64,000 nt of DNA from Paucisalibacillus algeriensis. GTDB lineage: Bacteria > Bacillota > Bacilli > Bacillales > Amphibacillaceae. Each line of letters begins with the position of its first letter. Position 1 is the stretch's first letter. The stretch lies in the NCBI RefSeq assembly GCF_000577245.1, contig NZ_CBYO010000022.1:248001-312000 (forward strand). The letters run 5' to 3'. The notes beneath the pieces are model-generated. The model saw only the letters and a list, made by a program, of their open reading frames with translations, had not been told where the DNA came from and did not search any database. Both the position numbers and the translations under genes were made by a program. Shown piece after piece: positions 46,126 to 54,954 of this stretch.

Positions 46126-46950
46126 CTATTTCGTTTTATTATCATAGAAATAATCGATTGGGATGAAGAGGCCGACTTTTCCATAGGTGTCATGGTTTAA
46201 GGTGGCGAAAATTACTCCGATAACCTCACCTTCTTGATTAATAATAGGGCTTCCACTATTCCCTCTATATACCGGTGCATCAATCATAAGTACAAGCTCG
46301 TCCCAATTATTTAATTGTGTATAACCGATGATTGTTCCTTGGTTAACAATCCCGTTAAATGCAAGGGGGTTTCCGATAAACGATATTTGTTCATTTTCAT
46401 CAAATATTGTTTGTTCAGCTAAGTTGAGGTAAGGTAATTCTACCGTACTATCAGCTTTTATTAAGGCTAAATCAACATCGGGGTACTCTTCTATTATTTC
46501 GGCACTAAAGAGTCCTTCCTCAGGGTAAGCTACGATTAGACTGTTGCCTTCATCAATAACATGATAGTTCGTTAAAATATAACCGTCACTAGATATGGCA
46601 AACCCAGTACCTTTACTTTCGCCAGTCTCAATGACAACAACTGCCTCTTTATAGGTTTGAATTTCTTCATTAGTAGATAATTTAGCTGAGGTAATTAAAA
46701 AATCAATAGCTGGAATGGAAAAAGTTGTTGGCAATATTGCTATTACGTTTAACATCATGGCAATAGCAATAAGCCAAAACACCCATTTTGGAAATGGACG
46801 CTTCGGCTTCTTATTGCTATATTCTATAGTAGCTTTTATGAGTGCATCTTTTCTTGCCTGTTCTACAATCTCATAAAGCTCTTCATCATCGAATTCTTCA
46901 TATAAATCTTCATCAATAATGTCAGGTTTTTGCTTTTCATTTTTTTCCAC
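46126..46950 (-). CDS. Membrane-anchored trypsin-like serine protease
   Basis: 274-residue protein with an acidic cytoplasmic head, one helix (about 57-78) and an extracytoplasmic chymotrypsin-fold domain. Catalytic triad from this start: H130 (TNYHV), D160 (DVDLALIK), S232 (GNSGSP). Unlike HtrA it has no PDZ domain. GTG 46950 follows GGGGTG. Probably a quality-control or signalling protease at the outer membrane face. Substrate unknown; 26 bases before it lies bmrD's end. Confidence 0.85.
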   Translation of the reverse strand: MEKNEKQKPDIIDEDLYEEFDDEELYEIVEQARKDALIKATIEYSNKKPKRPFPKWVFWLIAIAMMLNVIAILPTTFSIPAIDFLITSAKLSTNEEIQTYKEAVVVIETGESKGTGFAISSDGYILTNYHVIDEGNSLIVAYPEEGLFSAEIIEEYPDVDLALIKADSTVELPYLNLAEQTIFDENEQISFIGNPLAFNGIVNQGTIIGYTQLNNWDELVLMIDAPVYRGNSGSPIINQEGEVIGVIFATLNHDTYGKVGLFIPIDYFYDNKTK

Positions 46951-46976
46951 TAGCTCACACCCCACATTGTACTAGA

Positions 46977-49007
46977 CTAGATAGCTTTTTGGGAAATTCC
47001 TTGTTGCATTTTGTACATTTGATAATAAGTACCTTTTTCTGCAATTAATGCTTCATGGTTCCCTTCTTCTATAATATTACCATGTTCTAGTACAAAAATG
47101 GTATTAGCTTGTTGAATGGTAGAAAGTCTGTGAGCAATTACTAATGTAGTTCTACCTTGTTTTAATACATCTAATGCATGTTGAATGACCATCTCTGTCT
47201 CCGTGTCAATATTTGCCGTTGCCTCATCTAAAATTAGGATAGCTGGATCAAATGCTAAGGCACGAGCAAAGGAAATGAGTTGTCTCTCCCCTAATGAATA
47301 GGTACTACCTCCCTCTGTAACCCGTTCATCATATTTCTTCGGTAATTTCTCAATAAACCGATCAGCACCAACCGTTCTTAATGCTTCTATGGCTCTTTCT
47401 CGTGAAATCTTTGGATCATTCATCGTAACATTAGACAGGATAGTTCCTGAAAATAGAAATGGATCCTGTAATACAATTCCCATATGACTTCTTACTTGTT
47501 GTCTCGACCAGTTGCTAGTGTCATGACCATCGATTGTAATTTTACCTTTTTGAGGATCATAGAAGCGGAATAATAGGTTCATAATCGAGCTTTTTCCCGA
47601 TCCTGTATGACCAACAAAGGCTACCGTTTCACCCGCATTAATCGATAAGGATAAGTCTTTTAGAACATAATCATCTTCCTCATAGGCAAAAGAAACACGA
47701 TCAAACTTTATATTACCTTGATAACGTTCTATTTCCTTTTGGTTAACTTCTTCCCCATCTAAATCCAATAATTCGAAAACACGTCCCCCGGCAACTCTTG
47801 CTTGCTCTAATAGTGGTAACTGGTTTACGATGTCACTCACTGGTTCAAATAATCTTGTTAGTAAATCTACAATGGCATATAACATACCAATTGAAATGAT
47901 ACTCTCCAAATTTAAAGAAGCAGAACCAAAATACCATATAAAAGCTACAAAAGCGATATTACGAAATACCGTAACAAGATTATATTGTGTTAAGGCACTG
48001 AGCTTTAAAAGCTTCCGTTGAAACTTAAAATGCCTTGTATTTAATTCTTCAAATTCATCCTTTGTTTGCTTTTCTCTACGGAATGCTTGAATAATCGTCA
48101 TTCCTTGAATCGCTTCGTTGATTTTACCGTTTATCTCACTAATCGTAGAGCGAATTACTTTATTGTATTTGGTCCCATAATATTTATATAGCTTCATCCA
48201 AACTATAATTAAAGGAACTAAGAGCAAGAACCATATAGCAAGCTTCGCATTTAAAATGAATAAGGCTACAAAAATACCCGCCATGTAAATGGCACTTGTG
48301 ATAATGATACTTAGTACTCGTTCGTAAAGATCACGAATTGCCTCGGTGTCGTTCGTAACACGAGCAACAATTTTACCTGCAGGCTGATTAACATAGTAGT
48401 TAATCGGAATTCTTTGGGTATGTTCAAAAATATCATTCCGCATCTTTTTAACAATTTGATTAGATGCTTGTTGTAGAAGAAATGTTTTATAAAACTGGAA
48501 AATACCAGCGATTAATAATAACCCCACATATAATCCTAACAATAATAAAATTGGTCGTTGCTCTGGTTGGAAAAAGCTATAGATGTCATTAATAGAGATT
48601 TTTTGACCAGAGTAAGTCGTTTCTTCGGCCCCAGATCTTACATAAACCGTATTATCCTCAGCCTTCCGTTCCCCAAGTAATGGTACTTCTCCTTCTACAA
48701 GGTAGTAATCTCTACCAATTTGTAGCAACGTATTTGTACTTAAAACCTCATCACTTTCTTCCACACGGTCTGCTCGTTTATAATAACTTTCACTAAATTC
48801 GACCGTATTACGATCATCATGATCACGTAACTCATACCATGTACCTTCTACACCTACAACATGCTCATCAATAATCGTTTTCGCTATTAAAGGTCCTGCT
48901 AATTCTAAGGCTGTCGCAATCATGAGAAAGATAATACCGATAATAATTTTTTTCTTAAACTGTAAGGCATATTGAAATAATCTTTTTTCTGTCGTCTTCT
49001 TTTTCAT
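46977..49007 (-). CDS. bmrD: BmrD-type subunit of a heterodimeric multidrug ABC exporter
   Basis: 676-residue half-transporter: six helices with a large insertion between the first two (about 45-130, extracellular) and a C-terminal ATPase domain. Walker A GHTGSGKSS, altered signature YSLGERQL and catalytic Walker B LILDEATANID are intact, so this subunit holds the working hydrolysis residue. ATG overlaps the bmrC stop by one base. Homologous to YheH/BmrD, which exports drugs with BmrC. Confidence 0.92.
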   Translation of the reverse strand: MKKKTTEKRLFQYALQFKKKIIIGIIFLMIATALELAGPLIAKTIIDEHVVGVEGTWYELRDHDDRNTVEFSESYYKRADRVEESDEVLSTNTLLQIGRDYYLVEGEVPLLGERKAEDNTVYVRSGAEETTYSGQKISINDIYSFFQPEQRPILLLLGLYVGLLLIAGIFQFYKTFLLQQASNQIVKKMRNDIFEHTQRIPINYYVNQPAGKIVARVTNDTEAIRDLYERVLSIIITSAIYMAGIFVALFILNAKLAIWFLLLVPLIIVWMKLYKYYGTKYNKVIRSTISEINGKINEAIQGMTIIQAFRREKQTKDEFEELNTRHFKFQRKLLKLSALTQYNLVTVFRNIAFVAFIWYFGSASLNLESIISIGMLYAIVDLLTRLFEPVSDIVNQLPLLEQARVAGGRVFELLDLDGEEVNQKEIERYQGNIKFDRVSFAYEEDDYVLKDLSLSINAGETVAFVGHTGSGKSSIMNLLFRFYDPQKGKITIDGHDTSNWSRQQVRSHMGIVLQDPFLFSGTILSNVTMNDPKISRERAIEALRTVGADRFIEKLPKKYDERVTEGGSTYSLGERQLISFARALAFDPAILILDEATANIDTETEMVIQHALDVLKQGRTTLVIAHRLSTIQQANTIFVLEHGNIIEEGNHEALIAEKGTYYQMYKMQQGISQKAI

Positions 49008-50758
49008 TAGGAGATCGCCTCCTCATCATCCTCTAGCTGCTGTTGTTCATACTGTTCTTTGTACCATGCACCATTTTTCATCAGTTCTTCATGTGTGCCT
49101 TCTTCGACGATTTTTCCATCTTCTAGCACAATGATATGGTCAGCATGGGTTACGGCAGACAAACGGTGAGCAGCAATAAATGTTGTTTTATTTTTTCTTT
49201 CTTCTCGTAAATGCTCAATAATTTTTGATTCTGTTTTCCCGTCTACTGCAGATAAAGAATCATCTAAAATCAAGATTTCCGGGTCCTTAATAAAAGCCCT
49301 TGCCAATGCAACACGTTGTTTCTGTCCTCCAGATAGGGTTACACCACTTTCCCCTACTTTTGTATCTAGCCCCTTCGGTAATTGTTTAATATCCTCTAAG
49401 AAATGGGCAAGTTCCATGACACGATAAATCTCATCATCCGTTGCATCGCTTTTTCCAAATTGAATATTTTCCCTTACACTTTTAGAAAACATGACCTGGT
49501 CTTGTGGTACATAACCGATCCAGGAACGAATAGAATCTAGCTCCATTCTTTCTATATCAATATCAGAAATCTTAATTTTTCCGGATACACCAGGGTATTG
49601 GCGGAGCATCAGCTTGAATAGGGTTGTTTTACCAGAGCCAGTTTTACCAACAACCCCAATAGTCTGGCCCTTAGAAATAGCAAGATTGATCTTCTCCAGT
49701 TGATTAATCTTAGTACCAGGATAGGAGAAAGATACATCTTCAAATGCAATTGAGAATACGCTAGAAACCGAAATAGGGTTCTCCGGTTCTTTTACATCTG
49801 CTTCATATCCAATTGTTTCATTTACTCGATCTAGGGACGCGTTACCACGTTGCAATACGTTAATCAATTCCCCTACAGCAAACATTGGCCAAATTAACAT
49901 TCCTAAGTAAACATTAAATGAAACAAGATCTCCTAACGAAATAACATTTTGAAAGACTAATATAGTTCCATACCCTAGACCAATTGTGTACGATAGGCCA
50001 ACTAGTATTTTCATGGTTGGTTCAAACATCGCATCAATTTTTGCAACGGCTATATTCTTTTGATACACATCTTCTGTCATAACTTCGAAACGTTCTTTAT
50101 CTTGCTTTTCTTGAACAAACGCACGAATAACCCGCACGCCCCGAATCGATTCCAAAACATCATTATTCATATTTCCAAATGCTGCTTGTGCCTCTGTAAA
50201 CCGAGAATGAATAGCAGCACCATATTTATTCATAATAATAGCCATAATTGGAAGTGGAATTAATGCCGCAAGGGTTAACTTCCAACTAATTGTAAAACCC
50301 ATTACCGCTATTAACATAAACATGAAAGTTGTTGAGTCCACTAAGGTTAATACACCAAAACCAGCTGTTTGTGCAATAGCCTTTAAATCATTCGTACTTC
50401 TTGCCATTAAGTCCCCAGTTTTGTATTTTCCATAAAATGTTGGTGTCATCCTAAGAAAATGATTAATTAACTTGGAACGAGTCCATCTTTCTAAAATTAC
50501 TGCTCCACTGAAAAGTGTGTAATCCCAAATAAAGGAAATACTATAATGAACAATGATTAATACCAGATAACCAACAATAATAATCGTTAATATTTGGGAA
50601 GTTAATGTCTCGAACTGGATATGATCAATTGCATATCCAAGAAGTCTTGGCGGTATTAAACCAATTGCACTAGCCAGAATCAGTGTCATAATTGCAAACG
50701 TATACCGCTTCCAATAATGCTTAAAAAACCAATCTAACTTTTTAAAAACCGAAAACAT
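49007..50758 (-). CDS. bmrC: BmrC-type subunit of a heterodimeric multidrug ABC exporter
   Basis: 583-residue half-transporter starting MFSVFKKLDWFFKHYW. Six helices then an ATPase domain with GKTGSGKTT, LSGGQKQRVALARA and Walker B LILDDSLSAVD, where Asp replaces catalytic Glu. That degenerate site is the mark of BmrC in the asymmetric BmrCD dimer. ATG 50758 follows AGAAGGTG by six bases. Expression is likely controlled by the leader region upstream. Confidence 0.93.
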   Translation of the reverse strand: MFSVFKKLDWFFKHYWKRYTFAIMTLILASAIGLIPPRLLGYAIDHIQFETLTSQILTIIIVGYLVLIIVHYSISFIWDYTLFSGAVILERWTRSKLINHFLRMTPTFYGKYKTGDLMARSTNDLKAIAQTAGFGVLTLVDSTTFMFMLIAVMGFTISWKLTLAALIPLPIMAIIMNKYGAAIHSRFTEAQAAFGNMNNDVLESIRGVRVIRAFVQEKQDKERFEVMTEDVYQKNIAVAKIDAMFEPTMKILVGLSYTIGLGYGTILVFQNVISLGDLVSFNVYLGMLIWPMFAVGELINVLQRGNASLDRVNETIGYEADVKEPENPISVSSVFSIAFEDVSFSYPGTKINQLEKINLAISKGQTIGVVGKTGSGKTTLFKLMLRQYPGVSGKIKISDIDIERMELDSIRSWIGYVPQDQVMFSKSVRENIQFGKSDATDDEIYRVMELAHFLEDIKQLPKGLDTKVGESGVTLSGGQKQRVALARAFIKDPEILILDDSLSAVDGKTESKIIEHLREERKNKTTFIAAHRLSAVTHADHIIVLEDGKIVEEGTHEELMKNGAWYKEQYEQQQLEDDEEAIS

Positions 50759-50828
50759 ACGAATCACCTTCTCTATCTCTTTGGTTGTTTTTTTTTTGCT
50801 ATTTTCTAATAGAATGTTGTTTTTTACA

Positions 50829-50907
50829 TAACTGATAGAAACAGTGCGGTAATCCTATAATCTTCGATTGAGCATCATACCCGCTTCGGAAACAGTTTCT
50901 ATCAACC
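50829..50907 (-). promoter_or_regulatory. Long-range hairpin in the bmrC leader
   Basis: CTGATAGAAAC at 50831-50841 and GTTTCTATCAAC at 50896-50907 are complementary, with an inner GCGG/CCGC pair. On the minus strand this 10-bp stem lies 70 bases before bmrC and may be an antiterminator or a third stop point. Confidence 0.45.
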
Positions 50908-51006
50908 GTTAAATTAAAAGCAACAAACATTTCGAAAACAGCCTTTTATTTTGAAGAAATCAGTTTTGGTAAGACACGGACTCAATTATAAGTCAATCCA
51001 AAACAC

Positions 51007-51037
51007 AAAAAATGCATGCGCCAATGACGCATGCATG
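51007..51037 (-). terminator. Second leader terminator of bmrCD
   Basis: ATGCATGCG and CGCATGCAT form a 9-bp stem with a 7-base loop, then TTTTTTG on the minus strand. It stands between the leader peptide and bmrC. Confidence 0.85.
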
Positions 51038-51082
51038 TAAAATCAAGGAACCAAAAAATAATTATAAATCCCCCATATATTA

Positions 51083-51112
51083 CAAAAAGGCCACAGCACA
51101 TGGTGACCTTTA
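51083..51112 (-). terminator. First leader terminator of bmrCD
   Basis: On the minus strand AAAGGTCAC pairs with GTGGCCTTT (one G-T), followed by TTTTGT, 28 bases after the leader peptide stop. Confidence 0.8.
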
Positions 51113-51138
51113 ATAAACAATAAGACTTATGTACCTAA

Positions 51139-51225
51139 CTAGAACACACTTCTCCGCTTATCAGAGGTCACATGAAATATAAAGTTGTATTCAAATCCTT
51201 TTACAATTACGTTTTCCATTTTCAT
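51139..51225 (-). CDS. BmrB-like leader peptide of bmrCD
   Basis: 28-codon frame, MKMENVIVKGFEYNFIFHVT then SDKRRSVF, with a strong AAAGGAGG ribosome-binding site five bases before the ATG. It follows the SigA promoter by about 30 bases and precedes two terminators. In B. subtilis bmrB encodes such a leader, and ribosome stalling by antibiotics lets transcription continue into bmrCD. Shorter than B. subtilis BmrB (54 codons). The role is by analogy. Confidence 0.7.
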   Translation of the reverse strand: MKMENVIVKGFEYNFIFHVTSDKRRSVF

Positions 51226-51256
51226 GCCCTCCTTTACGTTTTTTTAATACCTCATA

Positions 51257-51285
51257 ATTATAAATTGGTAAATTTAAGAAGTCAA
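51257..51285 (-). promoter_or_regulatory. SigA promoter of the bmr leader and bmrCD
   Basis: TTGACT (51285-51280) and TATAAT (51262-51257) on the minus strand are 17 bases apart, a near-consensus vegetative promoter. It gives a leader of about 490 bases before bmrC. Confidence 0.85.
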
Positions 51286-51319
51286 TACATTTATTAAAAA
51301 TAAATAGTTTTCTAACATT

Positions 51320-51547
51320 TCATTGTTTCAAGGTGGTATTGGATAGTCGGAAGAACTCGATGATCCGCTCCACACAGTCTTGTGTTAAGCTTGTTCCCTG
51401 TGCTATTTCTTCTAACGGTGCATATGGATGTTTTTTTATATAAGCACTTACTCGCTCAAGTTCAAGTAAACAATTATTACACATGTAAAATGCACTGTAA
51501 GATTTTGTTTTTTTACATAATTTACAAATTTGCTCATGCTTACTCAA
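51320..51547 (-). CDS. Zinc-ribbon/HTH small protein (YvyF-like)
   Basis: 75-residue protein with two CxxC pairs (CKLC and CNNC) forming a zinc ribbon, then a helical segment LEEIAQGTSLTQDCVERIIEFFRL that looks like a helix-turn-helix. The layout resembles YvyF/TIGR03826 flagellar-region proteins, although no flagellar genes are near. GGAGGGGAAG precedes the ATG. Function unknown. The bmr promoter lies just 35 bases downstream of its stop. Confidence 0.6.
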   Translation of the reverse strand: MSKHEQICKLCKKTKSYSAFYMCNNCLLELERVSAYIKKHPYAPLEEIAQGTSLTQDCVERIIEFFRLSNTTLKQ

Positions 51548-51642
51548 CGCTTCCCCTCCTAGAATACTATTTTATTTTATATATTATTCGATAACTGCTA
51601 TAGTTTTATATGGGGTAACTAATGTTTAAAGGAGTGGAAAAT

Positions 51643-52197
51643 ATGCATCTTGATGATATGCTAGACTATAATAAAAAGTTTGTTGAAGGAAAAGAATACG
51701 AAAAATACGCAACTAACAGTATTCCTAACAAAAAAATGGTAATTTTTACTTGTATGGAATCACGTTTGGTTGAATTATTACACAGGGCTTTAAACATTCA
51801 AAATGGCGATGTTAAGATGGTTAAAAACGCTGGAGCTATTATTCGTAAACCCTTTGATAGTATTATGAAAAGTATCTTGGTTGCTATTTACTCACTAAAA
51901 GCTGAAGAAGTAACCGTGATCGGGCATTATGATTGTGGAATGTCCAAAGTAGATACTAAAGCGTTAACCGAAACAATGATTGAAAAAGGAATCCCGAGAG
52001 AGACCATTCAAACACTGCAACATGGTGGTATTGACTTTGATGATGAATTTCATGGCTTTGAAACAGTAGAAGAATCCGTTATTCAAAGTGTAAATGTTAT
52101 TCGTAATCATCCACTATTACCACCTTATGTAAAGGTGCATGGAATGGTAATTGATCCTGGAACAGGTAAAGTAGATGTTATTACAAGAGGGGAGTAA
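51643..52197 (+). CDS. Beta-type carbonic anhydrase (YtiB-like) with altered motif
   Basis: 184-residue protein of the beta-carbonic anhydrase fold. Zinc ligands C37, H95 and C98 (HYDCG) are kept. The usual CxDxR dyad is CMESR here, with E39 in place of Asp. In B. subtilis YtiB the motif is CMDTR. This change could alter catalysis or zinc access. ATG 51643 stands behind AAAGGAG; a terminator overlaps the end. Cytoplasmic. Confidence 0.85.
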   Translation: MHLDDMLDYNKKFVEGKEYEKYATNSIPNKKMVIFTCMESRLVELLHRALNIQNGDVKMVKNAGAIIRKPFDSIMKSILVAIYSLKAEEVTVIGHYDCGMSKVDTKALTETMIEKGIPRETIQTLQHGGIDFDDEFHGFETVEESVIQSVNVIRNHPLLPPYVKVHGMVIDPGTGKVDVITRGE

Positions 52198-52211
52198 TCC
52201 CCTCTTTTTTA
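52185..52211 (+). terminator. Terminator after the carbonic anhydrase gene
   Basis: AAGAGGGGA and TCCCCTCTT flank the four bases gtaa, containing the stop codon; a T run follows. Confidence 0.88.
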
Positions 52212-52304
52212 TTACTCTTTTTCCATTTATCCCCTAAAACACATATTTTTAACTATTCTCCATACACTAAGGGCTACTAGTTATTTACATACTTGGAGGT
52301 TCTT

Positions 52305-53831
52305 ATGTGGGGTAAAAAGTCAAATAAAAATAAAGAATCTAAAGGAACGTCCATTTTCCCTATTAAAATAGATACACTGGAACAACTTTTATCGGATAAA
52401 TTCGAAAACAATCCAGATCTTAAGTTTTCTAAATACATGGTATGTGAAAAGAAAGTTGCAGTATTTTTTATTGATTACCAAATTGAAATTCAAAGTTTCC
52501 AGCAATCCTTATTGACTCCGTTAGTAAATTTAGAAAAAAGCAATGAAAAATTATCTAATCAGCATCTATTAAATGAACTTCCCCTAAATTCAGGAACAAC
52601 AGCGGACAGTATTGAGGTAATCCTAGAAGATATAATATTAGGTAAAGTATTTATTTATATTGAAGGGGAAAAAGCTGCCCTTGGTTATTTACTACCAATG
52701 AAAGAAAGTCGTTCACTAGAAACGGCAGAAACGGAATCTATTGTACTGGGCCCTAAGATCTCTTTTACGGAATCATTATCAAAAAATATGAACATTGTTC
52801 GATGGCTAATAAAATCAACCGATCTAGTGATGGAAGAGTATAAGATTGGAAAAGTTTCACCCAAGGATGTCCGACTTGTTTATATGAAGTCAATTGCCAA
52901 CGAAGACGATGTACAAACAATGAGGCAACGTCTAAAGGAATTGGATGTTGATCAAATTGAAGATACTATCGTTTTAAAGCAATTCTTGGAGGACTCACAA
53001 ACTAATGTTTTTCCGCAACTTGACATTACTGAGCGCCCTGATCGGTTTACTTATAATATTTTACAAGGAAAACTGGGTGTTCTAGTTGAGAACAGTCCTT
53101 CAGGATTTACAGCACCTGCTACCTTGTTTAGTTTTTTGGAATCCACCGAAGATTTATATATGCGATGGCAAGGTGGAACATTTTATAGAGTCTTGCGTTT
53201 TATGGCCATGTTCTTTTCAATCATTATTGCACCAACATATGTTGCAGCACTTACTTATCAATATGCCATTATACCTACCCAACTCTTAATTACAATCGGA
53301 CAATCTAGAGCAGCGGTTCCATTCCCACCAATTTTTGAAGTATTATTATTAGAATTTATGTTGGAATTATTACGCGAGGCAGGAGCACGGTTACCAACAA
53401 AAGTTGGACAAACAATGGGTATAGTTGGTGGTATTGTAATTGGGCAAGCTGCAGTAGAAGCAGGACTAACAAGTAATATCCTTATTATCCTTGTTGCTAT
53501 GAGTGCCCTAGCAAGCTTTGTAACACCGAGTTATTTATTCGGTACATCTATTCGACTTATCCGTTTTCCATTAATTATACTGGCAGGATTTTTTGGGTTA
53601 ATTGGTATCATTTTTGGAATAACTTTTCTTATAATCCATGTAACCCGTTTAACATCACTCGGCAGACCTTATTTAGTGCCATTGTACCCTTTACAATTAA
53701 AAGATTTTAATAAAGTTTTTTTTCGAACACCATTTAATCTTACAAATAAACGTGCAAGATCATATCGTCCAAAGCTGCTTAAACGTTACCAAAAAGATGA
53801 CGCAAGCAAGATACGTGATATTGATGAGTAG
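52305..53831 (+). CDS. gerAA: GerAA-type spore germinant receptor A subunit
   Basis: 508-residue inner spore-membrane protein with a soluble N-terminal domain (about 1-250) and five or six helices (about 290-460). The family motif RPDRFTYNILQGKLGVLVENSP-like region (about 245-270) and the AALTYQYAIIPTQLL stretch are clear. Start ATG 52305, five bases after GGAGG. First gene of a gerA-type operon; the germinant it recognises cannot be read from sequence. Confidence 0.92.
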   Translation: MWGKKSNKNKESKGTSIFPIKIDTLEQLLSDKFENNPDLKFSKYMVCEKKVAVFFIDYQIEIQSFQQSLLTPLVNLEKSNEKLSNQHLLNELPLNSGTTADSIEVILEDIILGKVFIYIEGEKAALGYLLPMKESRSLETAETESIVLGPKISFTESLSKNMNIVRWLIKSTDLVMEEYKIGKVSPKDVRLVYMKSIANEDDVQTMRQRLKELDVDQIEDTIVLKQFLEDSQTNVFPQLDITERPDRFTYNILQGKLGVLVENSPSGFTAPATLFSFLESTEDLYMRWQGGTFYRVLRFMAMFFSIIIAPTYVAALTYQYAIIPTQLLITIGQSRAAVPFPPIFEVLLLEFMLELLREAGARLPTKVGQTMGIVGGIVIGQAAVEAGLTSNILIILVAMSALASFVTPSYLFGTSIRLIRFPLIILAGFFGLIGIIFGITFLIIHVTRLTSLGRPYLVPLYPLQLKDFNKVFFRTPFNLTNKRARSYRPKLLKRYQKDDASKIRDIDE

Positions 53832-53838
53832 GTGAAGT

Positions 53839-54954
53839 ATGGAGATTAATCTTTCAATTAAACCAGGTAACCGAATTCAGGCCTTTTACTTGTTCTTTAT
53901 TATTACCGGCATACAACTTGGCGTTGGAATTATCGGTGCCCCTCGTTATATCTTCATGGAAGCAGAAAGGGATTCCTGGTTATCGATACTAATTGCTTTT
54001 GTATATTTATGCCTCTTGGCTATGTGCATGTTTTTCATACTAAAACAGTATGAGAACGCAGACTATTTTGGAATCCAGGTGGATATCTTTGGAAAGTGGT
54101 TAGGGAGAATTTTGGGTACTATACTAATCATTCATTTTGGAATGAGTTTTTTTTCGATTCTTTTAACCTATATAGAGGTCATACAGCTATTTATATATCA
54201 CGCACTACCTAACTTGGTCATAACGATTTTAATAATGATTCTCGTACTTTATACCGTTTTTGGTGGAATTAGGGTAGTAGTTGGAATAACATTTTTGTTA
54301 TTTCTATCAACCTTTTGGTTATTATTAGTACTCTATGACCCAATATTGAGAATGAATTGGTTTAATTTATTGCCTATATTTCAAACTTCTTTTCCCGATT
54401 TATTAAAAGGAGCACGAGCTACTTCCTATACATTAACTGGGGTTGAAATATTAATGGTGATTTACCCATTTATCCAAAATAAAGAAAAAGCAAAACTCCC
54501 TGTATTTCTAGGTCTTGCATATACAACCCTTATGTTACTAATTACCACCATTGTTTCGATTGGTTACTTTAGTGCGGAGGGATTAAGATCTATTGATTGG
54601 GCATTATTAATTCTGTATAAAAGCGCGTCCTTTACGTTCATAGAACGTCTCGACTATATAGTGGTAGTTGTTTGGTTAATGGTTATCTTACCTAATTTAG
54701 CATTATCATTATGGGCCATGTCTTTTGGTATAAAACGATTATACAAAGTACCCCAAAAAGTCACCTTATGGATTATTACTATATTGATCCTTATCATTGT
54801 TAACTTCTTTCAATATGATTATGAAGTTTCAAATATGACAAATTTAGTTGGAAGATATGGTTTTTGGATTACATATGTTTACCCATTTATTTTGCTCCCG
54901 ATTGTGTTAGTAAAGAAAAACTGGAGGAAACGTAAGGGAAGTGATAGGTTATGA
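53839..54954 (+). CDS. gerAB: GerAB-type spore germinant receptor B subunit
   Basis: 371-residue APC-superfamily membrane protein with about ten helices, the ligand-binding subunit in studied receptors. The N-terminus IQAFYLFFIITGIQLGVGIIGAP is typical. It begins seven bases after gerAA and overlaps gerAC by four bases (ATGA). Confidence 0.92.
   Translation: MEINLSIKPGNRIQAFYLFFIITGIQLGVGIIGAPRYIFMEAERDSWLSILIAFVYLCLLAMCMFFILKQYENADYFGIQVDIFGKWLGRILGTILIIHFGMSFFSILLTYIEVIQLFIYHALPNLVITILIMILVLYTVFGGIRVVVGITFLLFLSTFWLLLVLYDPILRMNWFNLLPIFQTSFPDLLKGARATSYTLTGVEILMVIYPFIQNKEKAKLPVFLGLAYTTLMLLITTIVSIGYFSAEGLRSIDWALLILYKSASFTFIERLDYIVVVVWLMVILPNLALSLWAMSFGIKRLYKVPQKVTLWIITILILIIVNFFQYDYEVSNMTNLVGRYGFWITYVYPFILLPIVLVKKNWRKRKGSDRL

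Noticed and set aside
51382-51594. 70-codon plus-strand frame opposite the zinc-ribbon gene
   Set aside because: The minus-strand frame has CxxC pairs and a good ribosome-binding site; this one has neither.
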